A stretch of 64,000 nucleotides of DNA from Aspidiotus rigidus (GCA_035079385.1 JAVHKY010000001.1:13726501-13790500), one strand, 5' to 3'. Positions 21,260-33,889 are shown, counted from the stretch's first letter. Notes: generated by a model not told the origin, from the sequence alone. Program-made: numbers and translations.

Positions 21260-22870
21260 CGAGCGGTCCGAGGTTGATGACGTCACAAGGTTGATGACGT
21301 CACGGAGAGGGGGGACTTGGAAAGATTTAAACTTTCAAGCCATATATGACAGGAGAGGAACTTGGGATAAAATTTCGACATCCAAGCTATATATGATAGG
21401 AGGGGGACTTGGGAAGAATTTCGACTCTTGAGCTATGTATGACAAGAGAGGAACTTGGGAAAATTTCGACCTCCAAGCTAAAGACGAGGGGACGTAGAGG
21501 GCGTTCCGAGTCTTATGGTGTTGCATATCAGGCTCATTGAAGGGACTAAGCCAATTGGTGTATGAAGCTTTGTATATCTAGTTATTTGAAGGGTGACCTT
21601 CAAGTTATTATATGATAGGTGTGGGACTTGGAAAATTTTCGACCACCGAGCTGTATATGATAAGAGGACTAAGAACGCCCCGATAAAACGGTCTGTTAAA
21701 ATTTCGACTCCCAGACTGTATAATAAAGAAGGGGCCGTGGAAAAATGTTGATTTCTTGACTATGTATGAAAGAAGCACTCGTTGTTTGGAGATATTTTCA
21801 TGAGACTTTTTACACAAATTGTCACAAAGTAGGTTAGTAGCACTTAAAAAAAATGAAAATGTAAACTATTCATCCTCAGCTAAAGTTGTCTCCTATAAAT
21901 TTTGCTTTTTCAAATATCTTCTACAGTGGTATAAGGGTCTTGCGGGTTCCCCGCTCGTTGTTGCAAAACTTGCAACGGCATCTTAATTTTTTGTCTGGGC
22001 GTGTCGGGAGAACTAATTTGAATCGATATGAAAAGAGGAGGGGTAAGAAAAACTCACGATAACTGTGACGTCAAAAGGCTGACTAATGACGTCATCAAAT
22101 TATGATGCCACAGAGGGGACTCGGAAAAATTTCGACCTCCGAGCTATATATGATAGAAAGAGGAACGGGAAAAATGTCTTTATATGCGATACGACCTTAA
22201 GGTTGCTGGCCGGTCAGACGGCGGACATTTTTTCCTAACCCCCCCCCCACTCGATAAAACAGGTTCTCTGCTAAAATTTGACCTCGGAGCTATAATAATG
22301 TGATAAAAGGGGGACTTGGAAAAAACTCACAGGTTCTTTAACGTAGTTAAACTAGAGATGGCAGGGAGCCTATTTTATGGAGCACGTGGGATCTGAAAAA
22401 TGTAGATTGTGACGTCACAGCTGCCTCGACTTTGGAGCTATGAGGATTTGGAAAAATTTCGACTCCCAAGGTAAATATGATGTGGCCTCCAAGCGATATA
22501 TGATAGGGATAAGAGTGGGACTTAGAACATTTTCGACCTCCGAGCTATATATGATAGGAATGGGGCTTGGAACAAAAACTGCTTCCTTAACGATGTTAAA
22601 TGAGGAAAGCGGGAACCTGTTCCATGGTTTGAAAAGTAACACATGACATCATCCGCATTAGGATGGCCCCTTTAAGTACCTAGACATGCAATGCTTCATA
22701 CACCAATTGGCTTAGTCTCTTAAACGAACCACATATGCAATGCTTCAAACACCATAAGTTCCCTTTCTATCATTTGTACATTATGGCTCGCGAGTCGATA
22801 TTTTTCCAAGTTCCCGTCCTATCATATATAGCTCAAGAGTAGAATTTTTTTCAAGTTCAACTCCTCCGAG
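21260..22870. repeat. Large modular repeat cluster with CRE-like palindromes
   Basis: At 21,305-21,480 four units of about 44-55 bp follow in tandem (GCTATATATGATAGGAGG, ACTTGGGA-AAATTTCGAC). More copies lie at 21,605-21,780, 22,100-22,160, 22,270-22,330, 22,430-22,590 and, reversed, 22,755-22,860. TGACGTCA occurs at 21,278, 21,295, 22,066, 22,087 and 22,410. The CCCGCTCGTTGTTGCAAAAC module (about 21,951) is the inverse of the one at 476-510. GC-rich ACGGCGG and AACAGGTTCTCTG modules appear near 22,217-22,268. Short frames inside are repeat-encoded and not genes. Confidence 0.75.
21505..22770. repeat. Inverted pair of about 100 bp, 1 kb apart
   Basis: 21,513-21,605 matches the reverse complement of 22,670-22,770. 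Both contain CTTATGGTGTT, GACTAAGCCAATTGGTGTAT and GAAGC(A/T)TTG. The pair encloses about half of the modular cluster, so the cluster may be the interior of a larger element with inverted ends. Confidence 0.65.
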
Positions 22871-25689
22871 TCGCCACCCACTTTCTCCAAGTGTCTCCTT
22901 TGTAAGGGTAGAGGGATTCACCTTTAAGGATACCCATTATACCTATTCTAGAATTCGTTGCGTTCGCCTACATTTCCTGCATTAGAATTCGTGCATATCG
23001 CATTTTCGTTATTATTTATTCAATACCGTCAGGTAGGTTGACCGTTGTGTCTTTTTAGTCTTTGTGATAGTAAATTCGTTTGTATTAGCCATTGAGCTAT
23101 TCTATTTGTTCGTATTAAACCGTTTCTCTCATGTGTTCTAGTCGACCGTACATTATATAATCTCACGTGTAAATTTTCTCACCGTTGAGAAACCCGTCAC
23201 CTCAAAGGTTTCTATTAGATATCACCATTCAGATTCTTTCTAAGTCTCTGTAACTGAGCCGTCTTGTTTTACCGTACCGTTCAAGCTCAAGGCTTACTCC
23301 ATGCATCGTTTCGTTATAATTGTATCATAAAGCTTCGTGTACCTGACGTCAAATGACTGACGGCAACTGAAGAAAGTCCGTTGTTAAACCTATTCTGCAG
23401 TTTCCCGAAGATGGAGAAGAAGAAGCATTGTAAATCATTCAGGTTCCCTGTTAAAATTTCGACCTCCAAGCTATATAAGGTTGCCGGCCGGTTGGACGGC
23501 AGACATTTGTTCCAAAAAGCTTCCCCATAAAACAGGTTCGCCATTAAAATTACGATCATTGAGTTATGAGTATCAGAAGCTGGAGGAATTGGAAAAGTTA
23601 CGTTCAAATAATCGATCATCAAAATCAATCAGATTCCCTGTCCCACCTAAATTAACGAAGTAAACGAGAGAGACCCAGTGATGTTATTGTGCTAGGATTC
23701 AATCCTGCCTTATCACGACACGATCAGTAAAATGGTATCCTTTATGAGGCGAAGAAGCTTTTCTTAATTTGTGAGTTTCAAATCCGCGGTCATCACCAAC
23801 TATTAGACGAGTTCTAAACTGTAAATGCTTCCAATCTGTTCACGAAAGCATAATATTTGGTCAATGGTAGCCTTTGCTGAAACGCTTGATCGAATCTTCT
23901 TTCAGCGTGGACAGATTTTCCAGTACACCAATGACCATGTGATCTTTCTTTCTCTCTGGATTTTAAACTATTTGAGCATAATTAGGTTACGTTAGTGCCA
24001 TTTCCTTCCCTAAATGTCGTGCGATCCACTGCACACAAATCACAACAAGGTGTATCTCCTTTTTGTCTAGGAAAAGTAAATTTTGTTTACAGTTTTGTTT
24101 CAATCTCAGGTAGTGAGCTGACATCATACTTTTGTCGGCCACAGGAAAACGAAAAAACATGGACTCCATAGCTAATCTCGCAGCATGTAAATAAACATTA
24201 GTTTTATTGGCAGATCCGAAACACATAGTATTACGAAATATCAGCATGTCTTCTATCTTCGTATAGGGTCGCGTGCCAAAATCGAACCAGTTTTATGTTT
24301 CTATAGTTGAGCATTACAGTGCGTGGAAAGAAGCCGGGTTACTTCAGGGCAAGAGAAAGGACAACGTCAGGTAACTTGAGAAAGAGTTTGGGAACGACCC
24401 TTTCTCAAAGCATCGTCTTCGTCCTTCATTTATTGGCCTGCCCTTTCTTAGCATGAACAGACTATAACTCTCATGCTGAGGATACGTCTCAGAACCCCTA
24501 TATAAGAACGGAAAGGAACTTGGTGTCAGGTTATGCAACAATTGGACGTTGACTAGACAGCGAGTCTCCTTTGGTACATGATGGCTTTCTTTCTCCCTCT
24601 CTCAATCCAAACACGTCTTCCTTGTTCGAGTCGTCAATCACCAACTTCTACGAGTGACGTTTTTTCTCGCAAAAATTACCCATTGGCCATGAACTCTTAC
24701 GTGTGGAAGCGTCCACTCATAATCGCGTTTCCGATAGCTAGTTGAAAATCTATATAATTTTTCAATTTTTTGCGATTGAGCACGTTTGCTCTACGATAGT
24801 AAAGAATTCTGTGAATAGTTAACCATCCGTCATCGCGCTCACACCCGCACTAGTACGGAACATTAATAAAATCCCAATTAAGGTAAGTGAACAAGTGCAC
24901 CAAATGGATGACGACAATACCGTATATTTTGTATACGAGAGAAGAAAATCTAGAGCCTATATGTAAATAATACATGTAATACGTGACATTGAATGCTTGT
25001 CAAGTGTGCACGCGGAGTCGAGCTTATGACATGTACCCGGAGTATAATATTAATGAAGTATAAAAAATCTCGTCGCGTTTTTCCTTTCTCTCCTCATTCT
25101 TCATCACTATATGGGTTAAATTGAGCGGAGTTTTAAAAGAGTACACACACAGACGACGAACATATGGTCGTACCAATTTGCCGTGACAAATTCGTTCAAG
25201 ATGGCAATTTCACACTCTTTAAATACGTATGCGCATATAAAACGTGTACGTACACGGTCAAGGGTTGCCTTTCCTGCACCTATCACCTGTTAAAACGTTC
25301 CACTCTGTCTGGACTTTTCGTTTTCTTCCTTCCTTCCTCTCATTTCCATACCGTACATTTACGGCTCGAATCTGTGTATAATTACAAATTAACCTTTTCG
25401 GCGTTTTTCGTACAGACAACTTCGTTGATGATGAAATTCACGCTATGAAAATTTCGATATTAAAATACTGCCACATGGTATTGCCGAATGAAATAAAAGA
25501 CTGAGACTGGAATACGCGGGGTTGTTATTTTAAGCCGAAGTTGATCACGATTTGGTGGTATAAAGACCACGAGTAACGCTATTGAAAAATTCAATCGTTT
25601 CTCCATGAATACATTTAAAAAATCAAGTACGTTATCATTATCGAAGTCAGAATTGAAGCTAGGAAGTCGAAATGGAAATGTTTTACTTC
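22871..25689. other. No recognised gene
   Basis: 23,440-23,560 holds one more copy of the composite module (GGTTGCCGGCCGGTTGGACG, then CCCCATAAAACAGGTTCGCC). An 86-codon minus-strand frame at 24,247-23,987 has protein-like composition but no domain I can name. The rest looks like ordinary AT-rich intergenic or intronic DNA. Confidence 0.4.
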
Positions 25690-26350
25690 CTTTGGGCGGT
25701 GTGGGCTGCCGAGAACATTGACCAGTATTTTTTGGCCTTCAATAAATATCAATCCTTTCCTTCTCGTATCTTACCGACCTATCGCTCAAACTTTTGCCCT
25801 TTGCATACTATTTTGGAAAACTCTTCAAACGGTAGCTCCGAGTCCTCACCTGAAATACTTAGACCTTTTCAGCGGTACCCCTCATCTTCATTTACTTGTT
25901 GCGAACAACGGAAGAACCTTTAGGAACCCGTCTAGAACCTATATTCCAAACTTCTCAATCTACGCAGTCACTCTCTGAACAGACTCACTAACGTACCGAA
26001 GTACACCGAGTAATATAGGTACTCATATTAATGTTAATCTAAAAGTATGCTCACGAAGAAGTACCATTATAAGGTATTGACGTATGTCTATGAATAAATG
26101 AGTGTCACAAACTACATTTAATAGTGTGTATTCACCAACAGTTCTCAAAAGTACTAAACGAAAACCTATTTTAGCTCATTCAATCCATATCAATATGGCT
26201 TCCACAAAGGTCGTAACACCTTCCAAGCGATATCTGATTTAAATTCTATTCCATTTTTCCAACCTTCAGGAGGCGTGTCCTCCTGTCTGACGTCACCACA
26301 AGTCCTCCAAATCGAGGCAATTTACCTTTACCCAATCCTTCCTAATGGTT
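25690..26350 (+). pseudogene. I/Jockey-group LINE RT, N-terminal part
   Basis: Around 25,750 the frame reads NPFLLVSYRPIAQTFALCIL, matching RT motif 1 (usual SYRPI-L---C). 26,174-26,347 reads SFNPYQYGFHKGRNTFQAIS, matching motif 2 (usual QYGFRKGRST--A). The spacing between them is near normal, but stops and shifts intervene, and the palm with the catalytic Asp residues is not readable. This is the 5' end of a LINE copy that continues, interrupted, to about 29.9 kb. Confidence 0.75.
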
Positions 26351-26639
26351 AGGTCTTCTCACCAACCCGTCCGAACCGGTGTCTCCTAACGAGAAGTATG
26401 CAGTGTTCCTCTCGTTCTTATCGCTATAAATCAGGGTGGCCAGTTTTTCCCCGAGAAAAAATTCCCTGACTTTTCCAGGTTTTTGCAGACTAAAATCTCC
26501 ACCCTTTTTCGACTCACAAAAAAAAAAAATTACATGCTCTTGCTCAGGGAGCAAGAGTTGCGGGAGACCCGCGACTCATGGTTTCGCGCGTTTGCGAGAA
26601 ATATGAAAGGAATATGTAAATAATATGAAGGGGATAACA

Positions 26640-27080
26640 ATCACATAATTTACCGAGTCCCATTGAGGGCTACAGAACAATCAAGAATTTCTCAGTCAAA
26701 AAGGTCACGAATTTCCGGGAATTCCTACAAATCTTAGCGATAAGAGTCAAGAAGATCACTAATTTTTCCAAATCCCATAAACGGCCAAAGAGGAGCCAGG
26801 AATTTGTCCAAGTCCCATAAAAGACTATAGAACAACCGAAATTCCACAGATGACTATACAGGAGCCGCGAAATTTTTCTAAGTCGCATTGAAGAACAAGA
26901 AATTTTTCTAAGTAACTATACTAGCTAATAAAGGGGTATAAAAGAACCCGGAATTCTCCAAGTCCCTATACTAACCCATATAGGGGTATAGGATGGGTGT
27001 AGAAGAGCCCGGAATGTTTCCACGTCCTTATGCTAGCCCATAGAAGTCACGAATTTTTTCTAAGTCCCAGCATTACGCGC
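26640..27080. repeat. Degenerate tandem repeat, unit about 60 bp
   Basis: Seven or so degenerate units share GAATTTTTCTAAGTCCCATA or GGAATTTGTCCAAGTCCC followed by AAAGACTATAGAACAAC-type spacers; later units carry CTATACTA-CCCATA-AGGGGTATA. The AATTTTTC-AAGTCCC core resembles the modular family, so it may be a subfamily. Flanking modules read GGGAGACCCGCGAC (26,559) and GGCGGGTCTCCCGCC (27,155), roughly inverted to each other, suggesting the array is bounded by a terminal motif. Confidence 0.65.
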
Positions 27081-27214
27081 GCCAGTGTTACGCCCCACAG
27101 CGTTACGCGTACGCGGAAAGAATTCCTCTGAGGGCCCCCAGTAACTAAACGGATGGCGGGTCTCCCGCCAAAACCAAAACAGATACTTACGCTTCACGCC
27201 TCTTCCTTTTCAGC

Positions 27215-27945
27215 ATCTACGAAACCTCACGGTTACCATCCAATCCTCCTCCAAGTTTCGTGGTTGCACCTTCGACTCCAAAACCATGGCCGTCTCTAGT
27301 TACAGGCCGGAATATTCGAAACATGACAACGTTCCACGGGGCTAACATTTGTACAGTCTCTTATGGGAGAACATCAAAAAATACTATTTGACACACGTAC
27401 GGTGAAGTTTTTGAGAAAAATGAAGAGAACGTGAGTTGAAGAACAAACGATTCTCGATTTTTTGAGCTAGGTCTCGTTAAGATTGATCAACTACGAAGCG
27501 AGTTATTCACGTTTAAAAAAAAAAAGTCAGACAGAGGGCGAAGCGCGGTACATGTACTGCACTTCGCCCTCTGTCCGACTTTTTTTTTAAAATAGTGAAT
27601 AACTCGCTTCGTAGTTGATCAATCTTAACGAGACCTAGCTCAAAAAATCGAGAATTGTTTACTCTTTCGATATAATCATAAACTTTTTCCCTTCGGAATT
27701 GAATACTATGCGCAAATCAACAATTAACGTGTTTTTCGAAGATTTTCCCATAAGAGCGTGTATAAAACTCGGCCCCCTATTTTTCGTCACCGCGACGTTG
27801 CCAGCTTTAATATTCCGGCCTGTAACTAGAGACGGCCATGCCAAAACCTTCTACACCCCCCTTCCCCTCGATATCTACGTCTTAGGGGCAATGCGTATGA
27901 ATTGCTTATGGGCGTTCTCAAATATTTGTGTGTACCTATAAGTAT
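27215..27945 (+). pseudogene. LINE RT thumb fragment split by a foldback element
   Basis: Joining the two sides by eye, the left frame reads VTIQSSSKFRGCTFDSKT up to 27,284 and the right frame resumes FYTPLPLDIYVLGAMRMNCL after 27,841. The pattern is the I/Jockey thumb block (SVKFLG-TFDSKL-W-PHI---...K-L-AL). It belongs to the same LINE copy as 25,690-26,350 and has been interrupted by the element at 27,285-27,840. No catalytic residues lie here. Confidence 0.65.
27285..27840. mobile_element. Foldback/MITE, about 270-bp arms, 7-8 bp target duplication
   Basis: The whole element is one long palindrome centred near 27,552. The outer ends are CATGGCCGTCTCTAGTTACA and its complement. The inner arms (27,447-27,545 and 27,560-27,660) are nearly perfect, including GAGCTAGGTCTCGTTAAGAT and CAGAGGGCGAAG; the arm middle is diverged. 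CCAAAACC stands directly outside both ends (27,278-27,285 and 27,841-27,848), giving a 7-bp duplication, 8 bp if the boundary C is shared. CA-ended termini with 7-8 bp duplications recall P or hAT superfamilies, but no transposase is present. It sits inside LINE thumb codons. Confidence 0.85.
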
Positions 27946-28044
27946 CACACCCGCTTGTCGGCTTCAACCACAAATGCCTCCTCCAACTCTGAATAAGTTA
28001 ATCCTTGCCGTTCTCAAATTTACACCCATACGTCGAAGGGACAC

Positions 28045-28640
28045 GGCTCGAATAGCTCGGAAATGGAAATTTTTCCAAGTCTGATTCCATTATTAGGATG
28101 ATATCATAGAATTCAAAATATTTCCACTTCCTTCTGCTGTCATAATTATTATGGCTCGAAAGTCAAAACTATTCCAAGTCCTTCTACCGTCATATAATGT
28201 AAATTTAAAGTTGAATTTTCAACAGGGAACCTGTTTTATCGGTATTTTTCGGAAAAAACATCCGCCATCCAGTCGGCAAAGCTCAGAGCTCGAAAATTTT
28301 CGAAGTCTTCCTCCTATGATATATAGCTTGGAGGCCGGGCCTATGATGACGTCTTAGGTCAGCCTTGTGACGTCACAATCTGATTACGTCATGGATCAGT
28401 TTTTTTCACTGAAGTATGGGCCTGTGACGTCACAATTTGATGACGTCATAGGTCAACCTTGTGACGTCACAATCTACATTTTTGAGATTCCAAGCGCCCC
28501 ATAAAACAGATTCCCTGCCACCCCTTGTTTAACTCCGTTAAAGAACCGATGAGTTTCCATTTCCAAGTTCCCCTCCCATCATATAATGGGACTCAATTCA
28601 ACCTCCCTGTGACGTCACGATCTGATGATATCATAGGTTA
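28045..28640. repeat. Modular repeat cluster with five CRE-like palindromes
   Basis: Minus-orientation units (CTCGGAAATGGAAATTTTTCCAAGTCTG and relatives) at 28,045-28,200 lead to a CAACAGGGAACCTGTTTTAT module (28,218) and a CATCCGCCATCCAGTCGGC module. Then come repeats of TGACGTCACAATTTGATGAC, with TGACGTCA at 28,368, 28,425, 28,441, 28,462 and 28,610, each about 16-60 bp apart and often followed by TAGGTCA. This is the densest block of the palindrome in the window. It separates the LINE thumb fragment from the LINE C-terminal part. Confidence 0.75.
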
Positions 28641-28729
28641 GTTTTTACCGGAAACCGAACGGCGGATGGTGGGACGCCGACACTTTCAAAAAAGAAAAAA
28701 AAATTAATAGAACAGGATTTTTCTTGAAA

Positions 28730-29890
28730 CGACCTTGAAATTGCTGGACTTCATTCAGCCCTTTGCTTAGTCTGTACGCTGAGGCAAGCGTTCCTCCTCT
28801 CTTTCACCGCGCTCTGCTACTTACTGGTAACTTTCTGGTCTCAAGAGGCCAATAAAACAACCTTGAAACTACATTACTCCATTCAATCTTCTGGGCTTCG
28901 ACTGACCCTTGCACCAGCCTTTCCCTCAGGCAATGCACTGAGGCAAATATTCGTCTCTCCCTCAACGTGCTCTTTCATCCACGGTCAACTTTTTGGCATC
29001 AACAGCCAAATATCTAAATCTTCGCATCTGTTCAAATGCCCTCAGGCCATGTAATTCGCCCTTTCTATCGTTTCAATTCCATCTAGGCACTCATCTCAAA
29101 TTTCGGCTCTTACTGCCCATTTTTTTTATTCATCCTTCCTTGGTTAATCTCTTTTTCTGACAAGAGGCTCGATCTTACTGAACCCAACTTCACATTGGTA
29201 CAAGCAACACGTCAACAGAATCATTATTTCAGAATTTCGAACCCATCTTCTTTGATACATGGACGGGTCCCAGTCAAAACCCAGAACCGGATATGCAGTC
29301 TCCATTCAGGATGAAATCTCATTCTTCCGTATAAGAAACGTTACCGCTATATTAACCCATCCCTTCTCACCCGCTTCTCTCCTGCTTGTAGATTTTTTTA
29401 TACCACCCAATTATCTTTCATACTTTCTTGCTATCCAAGACCCTCGTTTTACCTATCCTATCGTTCAACGAATTCTGTGAACGAAGAGTAACAAAATTCG
29501 TAGATATTCACTCCTCGAATTCTTCCTAATCATCGATCTCTCTTGTATGGACACCCGGGACACATCGACTTTAAAGAACAGGATGCAGTGTGATCTCCCT
29601 CCCCTTTTTATGATCTTTCCTCATCCTCTTCTCCTGGCAAGATTTCTGGCCCTCCTTATCCTCCAACAAGCTGCGATCCATTGAAAAATCTCCAATTCCT
29701 CGATCTACTTCAAACAGCCCTTCCCGACAAATAGAAGTAATCCTAATCCGTCTTACCCTTTCTTTTGACGTCTCTCACTGAGCTCTAATGCCGTCAATTT
29801 AGCCGTTCAACACGTCTTTGCTTGACCAGCTCTCGAAAACATCCGGCTTCACCATTCTGTATCTCACTACATCACAAACTTCACAAATAA
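28730..29890 (+). pseudogene. LINE C-terminal region with RNase H (I/Jockey group)
   Basis: 28,735-28,830 and 28,855-28,985 are two successive versions of the same block (LKLLHSIQSSGLRLTLAPAF is the second), i.e. a local duplication. At 29,259 the RNase H start reads MDGSQSKPRTGYAVSIQDEI (usual YTDGSK-----G-A). At 29,550 PGHIDFKEQDAV matches the GH-G---NE-AD end of RNase H. 29,740-29,780 resembles the C-terminal EV-L-RLR-GH-RLTHS block. Many stops are present. It is the same family as 46.6-48.5 kb: both share the phrase TTCGAACCCATCTTCTTTGAT or close relatives before the RNase H. Confidence 0.7.
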
Positions 29891-32800
29891 TCATTAAAAA
29901 ATCATTAGTACGCTGAAAAGTACTTCTGATTCATCATTTTTGATCTTTCTGCGAGATCACAGGTGGCAGGATGAGAAGCGCAAGAGTAAGCGTGCCAAGT
30001 TATCCCCGATGATCCAGCAGGGTCTCACCATTATATTATAGGAACAGTTTCTTTTTCTTATGTTACAACTAGTAAGATTTTACTGCTTCACCGCTTTGTC
30101 GGGTCGATGTACGACCTTTGGGATTCTTCGGGCCCTTCCTCTATCACCATAAATATGAAGACGGTCAGTTAATGAATGTAAAAATTGTACATAGTACAGT
30201 TAAAAGGCAAACTCGCATAGAACAATGTTTTTAGTGAAATTTTATCTTTCAGATACATACCAAGAAATACCGATTAGACCACCCGAATAGTTCACAACAC
30301 CTGGATGCTAGCTCGTGCTGCCGCTCTCTCTAGGTGGTACACGAGCTCAACACTTGAACACAGGCGGCTGATTACCTTTAGCTTTTTGGCAAGTATATTA
30401 CAGGGTTCATAGTCCAAAAATGAATCCATCAGAGGCCCATAGCTAGGGGAGAGTTTCCTCTAACTCTGTTTTTTATAGGGGTGATTTTGTCAAGTAAAAA
30501 TAGCTGAAAAATAACAATTATAACCTTCCTGCATGGATTTGGCCGCTGGAGTCTGCAGAAAAGTTACTCCATAATTATAATTATTTCATATTATAATTGA
30601 GATACAAGAAATCTCTTATGTCTGCGGACACTTTTTCTGTGGAGAACGCATCATTACGAAAGTCCTCTCTGTAGAAGGTGAAGCAACAATTGTTTCATTC
30701 TTTCATACTGGACAAAAAAAGAGAATGACTTTTAGCTGGTCGTATATTACCATTCGAGATCTGAATTAAATCACTTAAAATTGTTCTATAATTTTGTTTT
30801 CTTTTGTTTTTACATAATTTTTTTGGCTCTTCGACTCTTCAGACTTGAAAGCCTCCTTCAATTTCAATGCTTCGAGACTGATACTTTCAGCAATGACCTA
30901 AATTCTCGAAAAAGCTCCTCGGGCGGCAAGTGCTCCCTTCCGAAAGCTGGAAAGCGAAAATCATATTACGCAGCGAGGCGTATAGACATTGCAGCGTGCA
31001 TTTCACCGCAATTTCATCTCGAGCGCATAGCCGACGACTATAAAAAAGGCAATGTATATAATCTTGAATTATGACCTATTTCGCTACAGGAAAAATCTTC
31101 CTACCCCTACACATGTAGCAGAATATTACACTATTAACAATTTCCGCGAAAAGGGATAATATTGGTCAGATAATCCGATTACATGTATTATAGTACTTTG
31201 TATACACACCGGGTAATATGTTCGACGTATTATACACCAAATTTTTATACAGTCGTATAGACGAACGAATTTAATAGCACGTGGTTGGTTTTAGCGAATT
31301 AGAAGGGCGGGCGGGAGTGATGCTATTCGAGTTTTAAGTACGCCGTTAAATTGGTGTCGTTTACGCTGCTATATAGATCCTTTCGCTACTTAGGAATATG
31401 CGTACAAATAATACGTCAGAAAAAAGGCTGCTGGCAGTATAAGTTAATAGTCGACAGAAGGTAAATAATAGAATCTAGGCATCGATGTTATTTTCGCAGG
31501 CGAGTGGTGCGCAGTAGGCGTTACCAAAAATTATTTAGGGTTGGCGATGGTAATTTTTCATTGAAACGATATACCGCTACCGAGTTACTTGATGCAGGGT
31601 TGTAGACGATCTCTCGTATTTGCCAACGTGTGTGTCGGCTTTTTCAATATTTTGTACTTCGCGCGCCAGTCTTGAAAAACAGGAAGAACCGTTAATCTGT
31701 GCTCTCGTTTTCGAACTCGCAATCTCTCTTCGTTGTAAACTTTTATTACGCGCGAGATACGAGTTTGTTTTGATAGGATGAAAACGGATGAAAACGTCGC
31801 GGTATAATAAATTCATCTATGCAATGTGGGTGCTGCTTTATTGCGTATGCACGCTGAAAGCTGCATGCGAGGACCTACATCGTATGCGTCTTTAGTAGGT
31901 ATATACCTCCAGTAGCACAAGACCATCAACAATGCTTACTGTTTACTAGTACCGTTTCTTCTCTATACCATTCCCAAATGGGAACGTGTTACAGGACCAC
32001 TTATTTAGATCAGGATGGGGTGCATCATCCTTTCCTCTGTGATGTAACAAAGAGGGGGAGAAGTAGAGTCTCCTTCCTGATACCAACATAAATTACAGCA
32101 TTTTAAACAAGTGTAAAACCTATCGAGACAGCAGGCTAGATCAAATGATCTTGCTTATTCCGGTGAAGCTTACATCATAGACATAGCCAACAGGCTACCA
32201 CCGACCACTTCAGAGAATACTCAAGACTCTGATCCCCAGCCTATCCGACCGGGATAGGACCGCAGAGCCAGCTCAGTCGGAAAGCGCGAGTACTCATCTG
32301 AAGGGAGACCACAAGTCCAGTTTCGGTAACACTTTTTGAGATCACTCAGGCTATGAGAAACATTTCTACGTGAGGAGGCAAATGTTGAACGCTGATTGAA
32401 AACTCTACCTTTTTCCAGACTCAAGGAATAGTCTGTCGTTATCATTATTCATCCTTCCTTCTTCGTGTAGAAGACAGTATACTCTTTGGTAGCATAGCAA
32501 CGATAAGATAAATAACTAGACTCCGTACACGTACGAGAAAATATTGTCGTGTGCAATAAAAAAAAGAAAACAACGAAGATTGGAAGTCCAATCTGACAGA
32601 TCTAAAAGGGTCGAGAAAATTGGACTGCTAAAAAAAAATTTGGAAAGAAAAAAAAAACAAGGGCCAAAAGAAAAGGATACGTACATCTTGTTTAGAGATT
32701 GCTTGACGACATTCGAAGACTAAGAATTGTCTAGTAAGTACTTCGCTAGACCAAGGATCAAAAAATAATTGCTCAACGAGCGAGAAAGAGGAAAGATACA

Positions 32801-33572
32801 CGAGACATAAACATACACGTAAAATTATTTATTCGACAACTCAACAGCGCAGCATACGAACGAAATGAAAGGTAAAGATTCGCCTTTTAGTCGAAGTATG
32901 GTCAACCAGCAATCTAAAATAAAATAATTAAAGAGCAAGATAGCAAACTTATTCGATGGAAAACGCCATCAATTCGTCCATAGGTCTCCGTTCAGCTTTC
33001 TGACCGTTGTAGAAATAAAAGCAATGCGGAGCGTGCATTACGCTCAGGAGAATTCGATAAGAATGAGCTTTTATTCGTTGACCCACGTAAATCTGAGCGC
33101 TGCTGGATCAAGGTGCGTTTCTCTTGAAGCCGATAAAAAAAAAATTATACTGAACCCGATCACGACTCGTGAACAGTCTCGAATACATTTTCTAAGAAGG
33201 CCGGATCGACGGCAAATATCCGGTAGTTAGGCGCGCTTATCGAAATTACCGGCACGTCGATCACAATAAAATTAACGAAAATTCCAGATCTAAATCAACG
33301 AAAACTTTATGTGCCCTTTCGATAAAAAAATGTAACTACCGACTTTTTTTGAGGGCAAATATTAATTTTGTCTCTCTCGATGACCACGTTTTCGCGTACC
33401 GGAATCCTACACGTACCCGCGTCTGTGAAATCGACCGGCGAATTTGCCACTCTCGAACCCAGCGCAGGCAAAGCCCAACGCTGAATATAGAAAACGAAAA
33501 AATTCCCCCTCTAGTGATTCGATACCACGCTTCATCGAGAAAGGACTCAATACGAGCAACATAAGGAATAAA
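29891..33572. other. No recognised gene; possible host single-copy DNA
   Basis: Frames are short. 30,781-31,074 (97 codons, hydrophobic start then basic) has no recognised domain. A weak acceptor-like CTTTCAG at 30,247-30,253 opens a 26-codon frame to a stop. No repeat family of the window is found here, unlike the flanks, so this may be original host sequence. Confidence 0.4.
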
Positions 33573-33749
<177 letters not shown>

Positions 33750-33889
33750 TTTCACACCTCATTAATGAAGTTGAGTAGTGAGGTCACGAAGATTGAATAA
33801 TTTAGAAGTTTTGAGATCATGGACTCGTAAATAACTCGGTTGAATTACGACCCAGAGATAACACTAATATTGATATCATAGGACGGGAG

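Noticed and set aside
21305..21480. Regularly spaced repeats that could suggest a CRISPR array
   Set aside because: Units are degenerate, spacers are repeat-derived and not unique, copies occur in both orientations across the window, and the DNA is eukaryotic.
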